A model generated the notes under the pieces. The model had not been told where the DNA came from, searched no databases, and saw only the letters and a list, made by a program, of their open reading frames with translations. DNA of 64,000 bases from assembly GCF_034670125.1 (NCBI RefSeq), contig NZ_JAXMOC010000004.1:186001-250000 (forward strand), written 5' to 3'. Numbering within the stretch: the first letter of the stretch is position 1; every line of letters starts with the position of its first letter. Source of the DNA: Maricaulis sp034670125 (GTDB lineage: Bacteria; Pseudomonadota; Alphaproteobacteria; Caulobacterales; Maricaulaceae). The translations under genes and the position numbers were made by a program. Positions 8,978-20,133 of this stretch are shown piece by piece.

Positions 8978-11074
8978 ATGTCTGAACTCCTGTTTGAAAT
9001 CTTCTGCGAGGAAATCCCGGCCCGCATGCAACCGCGCGCCGAGGCCGACCTGGAAAAACTGCTGGGCGACCGGCTCAAGGCGGCGGGTCTGGGGTGGACC
9101 TCGCTGAAGACCTTTGCCGGTGCGCGTCGCCTCGGCCTCGTGATCGACGGCCTGCCGGTCAAAACCGCCGATGTCAGCGAAGAGCGCAAGGGCCCGCGCG
9201 TCGGCGCGCCGGACAAGGCGGTTGAAGGTTTTCTGCGCGGGGCGGGCGTGGCGTCGCTGGACCAGTGCGAAAAGCGCGAGGACAAGAAGGGCGAATTCTG
9301 GGTCGCCCGGATCGAGAAGCCCGGCCGGGCCACGACCGAGGTGATTGCCGAGGCGATCCCCGACATGATGAAAGCCTTCCCCTGGCCCAAGTCGATGAAA
9401 TTCGGCGAGGGCGAAAAGGCCCAGCGCTGGGTCCGTCCGATCCAGCGGCTGGTGTGCGTGTTTGATGGCGATGTTGTGCCGGTTGACGTGTTCGGCATCA
9501 CGGCGTCGAATGTCACCGAAGGTCATCGCCGCATGGGGCGTGGGCCGTTCACGGTGTCGGATTTCGCCGGATATAAGTCAGTGCTGGAAGGCGAGGGGCA
9601 TGTCCTGCTGGACCGCGCCAACCGCGAGGCACTGATCCTGGAAGGCGCACGCAAGGTCTGTGTCGATGCCGGGTTCGAACTGGTCGAAGATACCGGTCTG
9701 CTGACCGAGGTCGCCGGCCTGGTGGAATGGCCTGTGCCGGTGCTGGGTGAGATGGATCCGGACTTCCTCGACCTGCCGCCGGAAGTCATCACCCTGACCA
9801 TGAAGACGCACCAGAAATACTTCGCGGTGCGTGACCCGAAGGCCGGTCAGCTGGTCTCCAAATTCGTCACCATCGCCAATCAGGTCGCGCCCGACGGCGG
9901 TGTCGCCATCGCCGCCGGCAATGCCCGCGTCCTCTCGGCCCGCCTGTCCGATGCTCGCCATTTCTGGGACAATGATCGCAAGACGCCGCTCTCGGACATG
10001 GCCGCGCAGCTGTCGAAAGTGACCTTCCACGAGAAGCTGGGCACGGTGGCCGACAAGGTCGAACGTGTCGCCGCCCTGGCCCGTGAACTGGCCCCGGTCG
10101 TCGGTGCCGATCCGGACCTGGCCGAGAAGGCCGCCCGCCTCGCCAAGGCCGATCTCGTTTCCGAAATGGTCTACGAATTCCCCGAGCTGCAGGGCGCGAT
10201 GGGGCGGTATTATGCGCTCGATCAGGGCGAGGACCGGGCTGTCGCGGATGCGATCAAGGATCACTACAAGCCGCAGGGTCCGTCTGATGAAGTCCCGACT
10301 GCGCCGGTCTCGGCGGCCGTCGCACTGGCCGACAAGCTGGATACGCTGGTTGGCTTCTGGGCGATTGATGAGAAACCGACCGGGTCGAAAGACCCGTTTG
10401 CGCTGCGCCGAGCTGCGTTGGGGGTTATTCGGGCGCTGTTGGATGGCGGAATTCGCATCCCACTGAAACGTGCTATCCAGAAGGCTGATTTTGCCTTGGC
10501 CGAGTATGCGAATGCAGGCGGCGGATTCAAAGGAGGTAGTTTCGAAGACTTTGGTTCCGACCTCCTCGCCTTCTTCGCCGACCGCCTCAAAGTCCATCTC
10601 CGCGACGACGGCATCCGCCACGATGTCATCGACGCCGTCTTCGCACTCGGCGATGACGACCTCGTTCGCGTCACCCACAAGGCCCGCGCGCTGCAGGCCT
10701 TCCTCGATACCGAGGATGGTGCGGCGCTGTTGGCGGGGAACAAGCGGGCTTCGAACATTCTGGCCAAGTCGGAGGATGATCTGTCCGGTGAGCCGGATGC
10801 GGATTATCTCGCAAACGCTCCCGAAGTGGCCGAGCGTGCGCTGATCGCGGCGCTGGGGGCGGCAGGACCGGCAGCCACCAAGGCGCTGGCGGATGAGGAT
10901 TTCGCCGCTGCCATGACGGCCCTCGCATCCCTCCGTGCACCAATCGATGCATTTTTCGAGCAAGTGACCGTCAATACCGACGACGACGCGTTGCGTCGCA
11001 ACCGTCTTCTTTTATTGTCCGCCATTCGGACGGCCATTCGCGCCGTCGCCGATTTCGACAAGATCTCAGGCTAG
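8978..11074 (+). CDS. glyS: Glycine-tRNA ligase beta subunit
   Basis: The 698-residue beta subunit, needed for tRNA(Gly) recognition. N-terminal MSELLFEIFCEEIPARMQ is the standard family start. Other blocks are GPRVGAPDKAVEGFLRG, PKSMKFGEGEKAQRWVRPI, DLPPEVITLTMKTHQKYF and, in the HD-like middle, LVSEMVYEFPELQGAMGRYY. The C-terminal anticodon-binding-like domain ends with ADFDKISG. Length and frame are normal. It is separated from glyQ by a repeat element and the GFA gene. Confidence 0.97.
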   Translation: MSELLFEIFCEEIPARMQPRAEADLEKLLGDRLKAAGLGWTSLKTFAGARRLGLVIDGLPVKTADVSEERKGPRVGAPDKAVEGFLRGAGVASLDQCEKREDKKGEFWVARIEKPGRATTEVIAEAIPDMMKAFPWPKSMKFGEGEKAQRWVRPIQRLVCVFDGDVVPVDVFGITASNVTEGHRRMGRGPFTVSDFAGYKSVLEGEGHVLLDRANREALILEGARKVCVDAGFELVEDTGLLTEVAGLVEWPVPVLGEMDPDFLDLPPEVITLTMKTHQKYFAVRDPKAGQLVSKFVTIANQVAPDGGVAIAAGNARVLSARLSDARHFWDNDRKTPLSDMAAQLSKVTFHEKLGTVADKVERVAALARELAPVVGADPDLAEKAARLAKADLVSEMVYEFPELQGAMGRYYALDQGEDRAVADAIKDHYKPQGPSDEVPTAPVSAAVALADKLDTLVGFWAIDEKPTGSKDPFALRRAALGVIRALLDGGIRIPLKRAIQKADFALAEYANAGGGFKGGSFEDFGSDLLAFFADRLKVHLRDDGIRHDVIDAVFALGDDDLVRVTHKARALQAFLDTEDGAALLAGNKRASNILAKSEDDLSGEPDADYLANAPEVAERALIAALGAAGPAATKALADEDFAAAMTALASLRAPIDAFFEQVTVNTDDDALRRNRLLLLSAIRTAIRAVADFDKISG

Positions 11075-11117
11075 GCTGGATGTATCGATGGCAGGCATGG
11101 TCGTCCCGACACACCCT

Positions 11118-11236
11118 CCCTCTCCCCGGGGAGAGGGATCAAGGGAGAGGGGGGAGACACCGCCATTGCCAGGATGTGTTGCCAGCGGGATTGTCCCCTC
11201 ATCCGCCTATCAGGCACCTTCTCCCGGGGGAGAAGG
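11118..11236. repeat. Paired palindromes in the glyS-ppdK intergenic region
   Basis: A perfect 20-bp palindrome (CCCTCTCCCCGGGGAGAGGG, 11118-11137) and a near-perfect 20-bp palindrome (CCTTCTCCCGGGGGAGAAGG, 11217-11236) bracket a spacer. This arrangement looks like a dispersed intergenic repeat. There is no T-tract, so neither is a classical terminator, although they could form hairpins in the mRNA. The ppdK ribosome site follows at the end of the gap. Confidence 0.65.
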
Positions 11237-11295
11237 CCGGCTTGCCCGCACATTCGCCGCACCAGGCCAGACTTTGACTTCCGGAGTTCGATAGC

Positions 11296-13968
<2,673 letters not shown>

Positions 13969-13994
13969 CATCCGATTGGAATCATGCATGAAAA

Positions 13995-14027
13995 ACTCGC
14001 CCCTCTTGGCAGGGGCGAGTATTTTCT
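13995..14027 (+). terminator. Rho-independent terminator after ppdK
   Basis: A perfect 10-bp stem (ACTCGCCCCT / AGGGGCGAGT) with loop CTTGGC is followed by ATTTTCTTATTTG. It is preceded by an A-run, so it might work weakly in the other direction as well. Confidence 0.92.
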
Positions 14028-14192
14028 TATTTGTAACCAAGCGCGCGTCTTGACCGTAAAGGTGGCCTCACATAGAGAGGCGCGCTCGTTTCACGAAGGA
14101 TTCAGGTCCGGCGGGTCATGATAATCTCGTCGCTGAACGGCATGATTCGTGAGAGGCCGAACTTGACGTTGGACAGGAAATACGGAGACCGA

Positions 14193-14960
14193 ATGGATCT
14201 CGACGCGGCACGTAGCCAGCAAAAGCAGGTAGCGACAGCATTGCACATGCTGGCGACCCTGGTGCTGTGCGCGCTCACCGTCCTGCTCCTGAATTCTGCG
14301 TCTGACCGGGCCCGTGAACAGGACGAGACCCTGATCTGGCAGGCCATGGCCTCGCGCTATCTTCAGGCCGGCGATGTCGATGCGGCCTGGCAAGCGCCGG
14401 ATCAGTTGCGTATTGCCTCGCTGCTGCTGCAGGCCGACAGCGATGCCGGCGTGGTGCTCACCGCCCGCCCGCTCGATGATTTGCGCACCTTTGACAGCTC
14501 CCATTTCGAGAACGCAGCCGGTATCAGCGCGCAGGTCGATTGCTTGGCCCAGGCCATTTATTACGAAGCCCGCAGCGAGGGTTTTGTCGGTCAGCTGGCC
14601 GTCGCCCAGGTTATCATGAACCGGGTCGACAGCACGCACTATCCCAACTCGATCTGTGGTGTTGTCTTTGAAGGCGCCGAGCGCCGCACCGGTTGCCAGT
14701 TCAGCTTTACCTGTGACGGGTCGATGGAACGCCAGGCCCGTGGTCGCGCCTGGCGCCGGTCGCAACTGGTGGCCCAGCATGCCTATATGGGCTTTGGCCG
14801 CGACGTCACCCGCCGCGCCACGCACTACCACACGGTGGCGGTCGATCCGTACTGGAACGATAATCTGGTCCGGACGCGTCGCATCGGCACGCACATCTTC
14901 TATCGTTTCGCCACGCGCCGCGAACGCGCGGCCGGCATTGTGCGCGAGCGCGACGCGTAG
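14193..14960 (+). CDS. SleB-family cell wall hydrolase, membrane-anchored
   Basis: The Hydrolase_2 domain is clear: CLAQAIYYEARSEGFVGQLA with the catalytic glutamate region, QVIMNRV, YPNSICGVVFEG, and CQFSFTCDGS. The family is related to SleB/lytic transglycosylases that cut peptidoglycan. From ATG 14193 (good GGAGA site 7-8 bases upstream) the protein has 255 residues with one N-terminal membrane helix (ALHMLATLVLCALTVLLLN), placing the domain in the periplasm. Upstream in-frame ATGs (14118, 14142) would add 25 residues and are less likely. It converges on the GST gene. Confidence 0.85.
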   Translation: MDLDAARSQQKQVATALHMLATLVLCALTVLLLNSASDRAREQDETLIWQAMASRYLQAGDVDAAWQAPDQLRIASLLLQADSDAGVVLTARPLDDLRTFDSSHFENAAGISAQVDCLAQAIYYEARSEGFVGQLAVAQVIMNRVDSTHYPNSICGVVFEGAERRTGCQFSFTCDGSMERQARGRAWRRSQLVAQHAYMGFGRDVTRRATHYHTVAVDPYWNDNLVRTRRIGTHIFYRFATRRERAAGIVRERDA

Positions 14961-14998
14961 CCGTTGCTGATGGTCGGGTTTCGTTCGACCTTTATTCC

Positions 14999-15625
14999 TT
15001 ACACCGCGTCCAGTTCGGCCGGCAGAGCGTCAGCGAACGCCTTCAACTCGCACAGCCGGGCATACCAGGCCTTGATGCGGCCACCGGTCGGGCGCCAGCC
15101 TGCGAGGCCGAGCTGAGTGATGTTCGAGCCCAAGACCAGGTCGGCGATGCTTGGCCCGGGTGTGCCGGCGATCCAGTTAGCATCCGCGAGCACCGAATCT
15201 ATCAGCGGAACCAGCTCGGTCATCACGGTCTTGCCGCGCTCGATCGCGTCCAGGTCGCGATCGGCGGGTGGGGCAAATACCGAGTTGAAAACTATGTCCG
15301 CTACAGCCGGTGCCATGCGTGACTGGCCCCAGTCCGTCCATTGATCGACTATGGCGCGATGCGCCAGCTCCGTCGGGTACCAATCGTCGAGCCGGTGGCG
15401 ATTGCACAGATATCGCAGGATGGCAGTGGATTCGTGGAGAACCAGGTCGCCATCGATGAGCGTCGGAACCTGATGATTGGGGTTGATAGCGAGGTAGGCA
15501 TCAGACATGTGCTCGCCCTTTTCCAGCGCCACCAGGCGTGGCTGATAGGGCAGGCGACAGGCGTCCAGCAGCGCGACAACCCGGCGCGAATGCTGTGAGT
15601 AGGGATGGAAATAGAGCGTGTACAT
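14999..15625 (-). CDS. Glutathione S-transferase family protein
   Basis: A 208-residue GST-fold protein. The N-terminal thioredoxin-like domain (MYTLYFHPYSQHSRRVVALL) contains the cis-proline motif HQVPTLIDGDLVLHESTAI that binds the glutathione gamma-glutamyl group; the helical C-terminal domain follows. ATG 15625 was chosen, since it matches the fold's first strand, instead of one five codons upstream. The substrate is unknown. The first-helix residue is Ser in YSQHSRR, so a serine-type catalytic GST is possible. Confidence 0.88.
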   Translation of the reverse strand: MYTLYFHPYSQHSRRVVALLDACRLPYQPRLVALEKGEHMSDAYLAINPNHQVPTLIDGDLVLHESTAILRYLCNRHRLDDWYPTELAHRAIVDQWTDWGQSRMAPAVADIVFNSVFAPPADRDLDAIERGKTVMTELVPLIDSVLADANWIAGTPGPSIADLVLGSNITQLGLAGWRPTGGRIKAWYARLCELKAFADALPAELDAV

Positions 15626-15817
15626 GGCGGGGCTCCGCAAGGCAGGCCGCCCAGCGCGGCCTGTTCGGTGAATGTTCTACGCCAGGGCTCCTGACAGCCT
15701 TGTGGCAGGAGTGATCGCGCTGCATCACGCTTGGCCTCGCCAAATTCATTGTTAATGTGTTGTTTCTAGTCTGCGTGTTCTGACCGAGTGCTTTTCTTGA
15801 GTTCCCGTGGAGACCGC

Positions 15818-16711
15818 ATGGCGATCGCGCAATCCGGCAACACCCCTGACCGACTTTGGCTGTGCATGGCCGACAGCAACCGTACGCGGATTTTGTCGCG
15901 CGCGCTGGCCAAGGGCTTGGGCATGACCGTCTATTTGGGCCCGACCATGGACCAAGAGGGTCCGGTTGCGATCATCGTTGCCGATGATGCCCATGCGAGC
16001 CGGATCGCCGAAGCACGGACCAATGCTGCGCCCCGGCAGCGTTCCTTGCTGGTGACCGCCCGAACACGCCGCGCCGGTGCCGATATATTCCTCGATCATG
16101 ATGCGGATGCCGGGACAGTCGCCAATGCGATCGAGGCGCTGAGTCGCTATCGTGCCAACGAGATGTTGATACCGGCCGACGCCGGCATCGGTCTGGGCGC
16201 CACACAATCACTCGAAACCGGCGAGTTTTCGATCCAGACCCGGGAACAAGCCAGCGATGTCGCCATCCTGCTGGCGCGGGCAACGCCAAGGCCCTGTGCA
16301 ACAGCGGTCGGACTTTATGTCCTGCTCGCCAACGCGATCGAACACGGCAATCTGGGCTTTGATGCAACCGAGAAAGCCAAGGGATTGGCCGAGGGCAATT
16401 GGACCCGAAAACTCGCCAAGCGCATGGCCGAGGCAGAGTTTGAAAACCGGCGGGTCCGTCTGCGCTTCCAGCGCGGTGGCCGGATCCTGTCCTTCATCAT
16501 CCAGGATGACGGCGACGGGATCGACGCGGACACGGCTGAAATGGCAGACCCGTCCCGGGCCGGCTATCGCGGCAAGGGGATCAAGTTGGCCAAGTCGATG
16601 GGCTTCGGTCAGGTCAATTATCTGGGCGTTGGCAATACGGTCGAGGCGGCGATCCTGTTGCCACAGGTCGTCGAGGCCGGGCAGGCGGCACGGGCGGCTG
16701 TCGCGCGTTGA
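15818..16711 (+). CDS. Histidine-kinase-like ATPase domain regulator
   Basis: A 297-residue soluble protein. The N-terminal half (about 1-110) resembles a degenerate receiver-like domain (LWLCMADSNRTRILSRALAK, IIVADD). The C-terminal half is a GHKL ATPase: N-box YVLLANAIEHGNLGF, G1-like box IQDDGDGID and GKGIKLAKSMGF. That layout resembles anti-sigma-factor or phosphatase-type signalling proteins more than a classical histidine kinase; there is no dimerisation/His box. The start has GGAGA seven bases upstream, and an alternative start lies ten codons upstream at 15788. Confidence 0.75.
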   Translation: MAIAQSGNTPDRLWLCMADSNRTRILSRALAKGLGMTVYLGPTMDQEGPVAIIVADDAHASRIAEARTNAAPRQRSLLVTARTRRAGADIFLDHDADAGTVANAIEALSRYRANEMLIPADAGIGLGATQSLETGEFSIQTREQASDVAILLARATPRPCATAVGLYVLLANAIEHGNLGFDATEKAKGLAEGNWTRKLAKRMAEAEFENRRVRLRFQRGGRILSFIIQDDGDGIDADTAEMADPSRAGYRGKGIKLAKSMGFGQVNYLGVGNTVEAAILLPQVVEAGQAARAAVAR

Positions 16712-16759
16712 CGCGGTCCGCCGGAATGAACCGCATCTGAACCGGCCACTCAGGCAAGC

Positions 16760-16783
16760 CTCATCGTCGCCGCGCTAGTGTCA
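16760..16783 (+). promoter_or_regulatory. Putative promoter with GCTAGT -10-like box
   Basis: The block CTCATCGTCGCCGCGCTAGT followed by GTCA lies 37 bases before the start of the secreted-protein gene. An almost identical block occurs at 25668-25691 before another exported-protein gene, differing at only two positions. GCTAGT resembles the -10 box of Caulobacter-type housekeeping promoters (GCTANA). No clear TTGAC -35 is visible. Confidence 0.4.
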
Positions 16784-16820
16784 GCTCCACAACGGAAATT
16801 CATCCGGAAGGGAGCCGCAC

Positions 16821-17489
16821 ATGATCCGCCTCAAAGCCTTTGCCAGCATGCTCGCCCTGGGCGCCGCCATGGCGACCGCCCTGCCGGTCGCCGCGCAGGC
16901 GCAGAACCGCAACGGGATTGACCTTCAGCCAGGTCGCGATTGTGGTATCCAGGTCTATCTTTCCAATTCCGCCGGCATGGCCGTTCCAAAGGCCGATGTC
17001 GCCCTGAACGGATCCTATGTGTTCCGCCTCTACCAGGCGATCCCGACGAGCGATCTCAACCTGGCCCTCAGCGGGCGTTTCAGCAGCGATGGTGTTCGTG
17101 ACACGGCGCTCGCACGTAACAATTTCGCCCTCGGATATGTCGTTCCGGGAGGATATCGCGGCATGGACGAGATCCGTGATGCCGAACTCGGCCAGGACGC
17201 CATGTTGCTGGGCTCGCTTCAAGTCTATGACCAGGCCGGCCGGCTGACCTGCTCGACGCAGCAGGTGGATGTCTATCCGATGAGCCTGTTCACCTTCAGC
17301 CGGCCGGTCGTTCGCCAGAACCGCAACCGTATCGCCGTTTCCGGTCCGACGCCGGCCGAACAGGCGCAGGCACGAAACGCAGCGTCGAACGCGAATCGCG
17401 CAGCCGCGCCGGCCGGGGGCAGACGCCTGACTGCTGCCCAGTGCGCCCGCCTTCGTGCCGCTCGGCCAGCCCAGTGTTCCTACGACTGA
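16821..17489 (+). CDS. Secreted hypothetical protein next to curli genes
   Basis: A 222-residue protein with a Sec signal peptide (cleavage likely after VAAQAQ, about residue 27). The mature region looks like a beta-rich domain (DCGIQVYLSNSAGMAVPK, YVFRLYQAIPTSDLNL) with two cysteines, followed by a low-complexity Asn/Ala/Arg-rich tail ending in AAQCARLRAARPAQCSYD. I do not recognise the family. Its position directly upstream of a curlin-repeat gene and CsgH suggests a role in the extracellular fibre system, which is inference. A strong terminator follows it. Confidence 0.75.
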   Translation: MIRLKAFASMLALGAAMATALPVAAQAQNRNGIDLQPGRDCGIQVYLSNSAGMAVPKADVALNGSYVFRLYQAIPTSDLNLALSGRFSSDGVRDTALARNNFALGYVVPGGYRGMDEIRDAELGQDAMLLGSLQVYDQAGRLTCSTQQVDVYPMSLFTFSRPVVRQNRNRIAVSGPTPAEQAQARNAASNANRAAAPAGGRRLTAAQCARLRAARPAQCSYD

Positions 17490-17515
17490 CACGGACTTTT
17501 TTCTGCCCCTCGACT

Positions 17516-17547
17516 GGCCCGCCCTGCTTGCAGCGGCGGGCCTTTTT
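17516..17547 (+). terminator. Rho-independent terminator upstream of the curlin gene
   Basis: An 8-bp perfect stem GGCCCGCC / GGCGGGCC with an 11-base loop is followed by TTTTT. It separates the secreted-protein gene from the curlin-repeat gene, which therefore needs its own promoter. Confidence 0.88.
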
Positions 17548-17704
17548 CTTGGGAGGTCCGGCAACATGAACAAAACCGACCGGACCATTCATCTACCTGT
17601 TCCGACAATGAATACCCCTCTCAGCATTCGCTCATCACCGCCTCGTTAAACCAGAGTCAGGCTTCGATGCATCGGGCGTCGGCCACCACAAACGGAGTAG
17701 TCAC

Positions 17705-18217
17705 ATGAAGACCCGCTTTCTCATCGCCAGCGCCCTCGCGGCAGTTTCCATCCTCGGCACGGTCGGTGCCGCAGAAGCCCAGTCGCGCAATCGCGTCTCG
17801 GTTGCCCAGCAGGGCTATCAGAACGACATCGCCGGCCGCCAGTCGGGATATCGCCAGAGCATGGTGATCAACCAGCGCGGTGAGCGCCAGTATGTCACCG
17901 TCATCCAGGACGGTGCCCGCAACGGCACCACGGTCGGCCAGAACGGTCGCTACAATGAGGCTCATGTCGACCAGTATGGCCGCAACAACGACGCAGTGGT
18001 CGGCCAGCAGGGCCGCAACAATTACGCGTCGAACATCCAGACCGGCAATCGCAACATTGTTGGCGTGTCCCAGATGGGCCGCAACAACACCGCGGTGACC
18101 AACCAGTATGGCAACAACAACGCCGCTGGTGTGATCCAGGTCGGTAACGGCAATTCCGCCAACCTTCGCCAGTCCGGTTCTGGCAACGTGACCCTGATCA
18201 TCCAGGGCGACCACTAG
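17705..18217 (+). CDS. Curlin-repeat amyloid subunit (CsgA/CsgB-like)
   Basis: A 170-residue protein with a signal peptide (to about residue 23, GAAEAQ) followed by Asn/Gln/Gly-rich repeats with a period of about 22 residues. The units have the curlin pattern x-Q-x-G-x-x-N-x-A/V (for example VGQNGRYNEAHVDQYGRNND and VSQMGRNNTAVTNQYGNNN). Curlin repeats stack as beta-solenoid arcs to form extracellular amyloid fibres. Whether it is major subunit or nucleator cannot be decided. CsgH lies 71 bases downstream; the secretion genes csgG/E/F are not in this window. Confidence 0.88.
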   Translation: MKTRFLIASALAAVSILGTVGAAEAQSRNRVSVAQQGYQNDIAGRQSGYRQSMVINQRGERQYVTVIQDGARNGTTVGQNGRYNEAHVDQYGRNNDAVVGQQGRNNYASNIQTGNRNIVGVSQMGRNNTAVTNQYGNNNAAGVIQVGNGNSANLRQSGSGNVTLIIQGDH

Positions 18218-18230
18218 GACGACCCCGCCT

Positions 18231-18257
18231 GGCGCAGCGGCACCACGCCGCTGCGCC
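18231..18257 (+). other. Intercistronic hairpin between curlin and CsgH genes
   Basis: A perfect 10-bp stem (GGCGCAGCGG / CCGCTGCGCC) with a 7-base loop CACCACG and no T-run. It fits a processing or 3'-end stabilising hairpin that would let the structural subunit be made in excess of the chaperone, as in other fibre operons; that role is inferred. Confidence 0.6.
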
Positions 18258-18288
18258 GACCGGGCCGCCCCCAGCCAAGGAGGCTGAC

Positions 18289-18678
18289 ATGGGTATGAAG
18301 TTGATTTCCCTGAGTTCTCTGGCGGCATTTGCCAGTATCTGGTTCGCCGTTGAGGTTGACGAAGCTCCGTCCGAAGCAAGGATCGCCCAACTCGGGTCCG
18401 GTCCGGCCTGCGGGATAGACCTCACCGAGACCGTTGACGGTCTGGTTGTGACCGCGTGGAGCGCGCCGGATGCCGGTGCCAGCTGGGACATGATCATCAC
18501 CCAGCGTACGGGCGGTGGCTCGTTCGACATCTACCAGGCCGGCGAGATTGGCGGGCGCGGTGACGCGGCTGTCATCCTGTCTGACATAACCCTGGACATG
18601 GAGACCGATTTCAATGCCCGGCTCTCCACCTGGAGCCCGCAAGGCGAGCTGCTTTGCCGTTGGGGGCAGAGTGCCTGA
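18289..18678 (+). CDS. csgH: CsgH-like curli assembly chaperone
   Basis: A 129-residue exported protein with a short signal-like N-terminus and a small beta-sandwich domain: CGIDLTETVDGLVV, GGGSFDIYQAGEIGG, ILSDITLDMETDFNARL and a C-terminal cysteine (ELLCRWGQ) that could pair with the first. This layout matches CsgH, the alphaproteobacterial periplasmic inhibitor of premature curlin polymerisation. An excellent AAGGAGG site precedes the ATG. The match is by pattern only, so the exact name is moderately sure; position right after the curlin gene supports it. Confidence 0.7.
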   Translation: MGMKLISLSSLAAFASIWFAVEVDEAPSEARIAQLGSGPACGIDLTETVDGLVVTAWSAPDAGASWDMIITQRTGGGSFDIYQAGEIGGRGDAAVILSDITLDMETDFNARLSTWSPQGELLCRWGQSA

Positions 18679-18724
18679 CAGGCGATCGGCTGTTCGGCCT
18701 GGCCGGGCAGGTGAAACCAGTGAG

Positions 18725-18760
18725 ACCGGGACACCGCCCTGCGGTTCCCGGTTCGCTTGT
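18725..18760 (+). terminator. Weak intrinsic terminator candidate after csgH
   Basis: A 7-bp stem ACCGGGA / TCCCGGT encloses a 14-base loop and is followed by TCGCTTGTTT. The loop is large and the T-tract is poor, so the call is tentative. Confidence 0.35.
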
Positions 18761-18855
18761 TTCCAGCTCCGGCTGTACGAGTCGGCGGTCAACGTCTTGC
18801 CCCCGCCCGGGGCACTCCCCATCTGAGCCTCACCAATCAATGGGGAGACACCAAA

Positions 18856-19371
18856 ATGAGCCTGACCCTGTCATCCGTGGCCCGCACCCAGCTGGACCAG
18901 CTCTATCGCGCACTCGACATGATCCTCGCCAAGGGCGAGGCCCATGCACGCAGCAAGGATGTGGAGGACGACATCTGGCTGAACTGGCGTCTCGCACCCG
19001 ATATGTTCCCGCTGGCCCGCCAGGTGCAGCTGGTTTCTGACTTCACGGTGCGCGGCATGTCCCGGCTTGCCGGCGTCGACCCGGTCTCGATGGCCGACGA
19101 TGAAACCAGTTTTGCGGCGCTGCGGGCCCGCATCGCCAAGGCCCGCGAAGCGGTCTGGGCGCTGGATGCAGCCGCCATTGACGCCGATCCGGGCGCCGAC
19201 ATTACCTTCCCGGCCGGACGGGACCGGGAAATGACACTGCCGCGTCAGGCCTATCTCCAGAATTTCGTTTTGACCAACGCGCTGTTTCACGCTTCCACGG
19301 TCTACAACATCGTGCGTCAGCTCGGCGCGCCGGTGGGCAAGGCCGACATGATGGGGATGGGCAACCGCTAG
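18856..19371 (+). CDS. DUF1993 family protein
   Basis: A 171-residue helical protein (MSLTLSSVARTQLDQLYRAL... DLARQV-like helices) that matches the DUF1993 family, whose members have a DinB-like four-helix fold and unknown function. Characteristic segments are APDMFPLARQVQLVSDF, the middle FPAGRDREMTLPRQAYLQ and the end FHASTVYNIVRQLG. The ATG at 18856 has a GGGGAGA site; a frame extending upstream to 18757 begins in the csgH 3' region and is unlikely. No operon partner is obvious. Confidence 0.82.
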   Translation: MSLTLSSVARTQLDQLYRALDMILAKGEAHARSKDVEDDIWLNWRLAPDMFPLARQVQLVSDFTVRGMSRLAGVDPVSMADDETSFAALRARIAKAREAVWALDAAAIDADPGADITFPAGRDREMTLPRQAYLQNFVLTNALFHASTVYNIVRQLGAPVGKADMMGMGNR

Positions 19372-19475
19372 CCGGCCCGGTCGCGGATGATCACAAGCCG
19401 GCCGGACAGCGCCGAGCCGCATGTCCGACCGGACCCGGCCTTGGCAAGGCGTCAGCCCGGCCCTACTTCCAAAGC

Positions 19476-20111
19476 ATGAGCCAGACAACCGACCTTCCTG
19501 AAGAGCTGCCGCTTTTTCCCTTGCAGGGTGCCATATTGCTGCCTGGCGAGATCCTGCCGCTGAATGTGTTCGAGCCCCGCTATCTGAACATGCTTGATGA
19601 TGTGCGCAGGGGGAGCCGGTATCTTGGCATCATCCAGTCGCGGTCGGGCGGCGATCCGGAGCGGCCGGAACTGGCTGGTACGGGAACGGCCGGGCGACTC
19701 AAGCAGATGCAGGAAACCGATGATGGCCGTTATCTGATCAGCCTGGTCGGTGTGTCGCGCTTTCAGCTGGCCGCCGAGCTGGACCGTCAAACACCTTACC
19801 GGATGGCGAAGGTCGACTACACGCCCTATGCCGTAGACCGCCAGCCTCGGGCTGCCCTTGAGGGCGATCGAACCCAGTTCCTGCAACAGCTCGAGGCCTG
19901 GTTCGAAGCTGAGCAACTCACGGCGGACTGGTGCAGCCTGCAAGCTGCGCCACTCGCGAAACTGGTCGATCAGCTGTCAATGTCCGCGCCGTTTCCGTCG
20001 GCTGATCGGCAAGCCCTGCTGGAAGCCCGGGACCCGGCGGAGCGGCTGCAATTGATGCAGGCTCTGCTTGAAGTGGGAACAGGCGGTCGCCCGGGCGGAT
20101 CCGTGCACTAG
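19476..20111 (+). CDS. Lon-substrate-binding (LAN/PUA-like) domain protein
   Basis: A 211-residue protein consisting of the Lon N-terminal domain without ATPase or protease parts: LPLFPLQGAILLPGEILPLN, FEPRYLNMLDD and GTAGRLKQMQETDDGRYLI are the signature. Such stand-alone proteins are common in alphaproteobacteria, often near thioredoxin-like genes; their role is unknown, possibly substrate or partner binding in protein quality control. The ATG shows no strong ribosome site, but the family start fits. It is followed by a converging gene 22 bases away. Confidence 0.9.
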   Translation: MSQTTDLPEELPLFPLQGAILLPGEILPLNVFEPRYLNMLDDVRRGSRYLGIIQSRSGGDPERPELAGTGTAGRLKQMQETDDGRYLISLVGVSRFQLAAELDRQTPYRMAKVDYTPYAVDRQPRAALEGDRTQFLQQLEAWFEAEQLTADWCSLQAAPLAKLVDQLSMSAPFPSADRQALLEARDPAERLQLMQALLEVGTGGRPGGSVH

Positions 20112-20133
20112 TCGCCGGGTTGGGACTACCCGC

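Noticed and set aside
9578..10963. 461-residue minus-strand frame opposite glyS
   Set aside because: Shadow of glyS, with low-complexity composition.
14972..14990. Terminator between the SleB-type gene and the GST gene
   Set aside because: GGTCG/CGACC makes only a 5-bp stem with a 9-base loop, too weak to support.
18725..18760. A second strong terminator after csgH
   Set aside because: Only a 7-bp stem with a large loop and poor T-run; listed as weak and not used in operon arguments.
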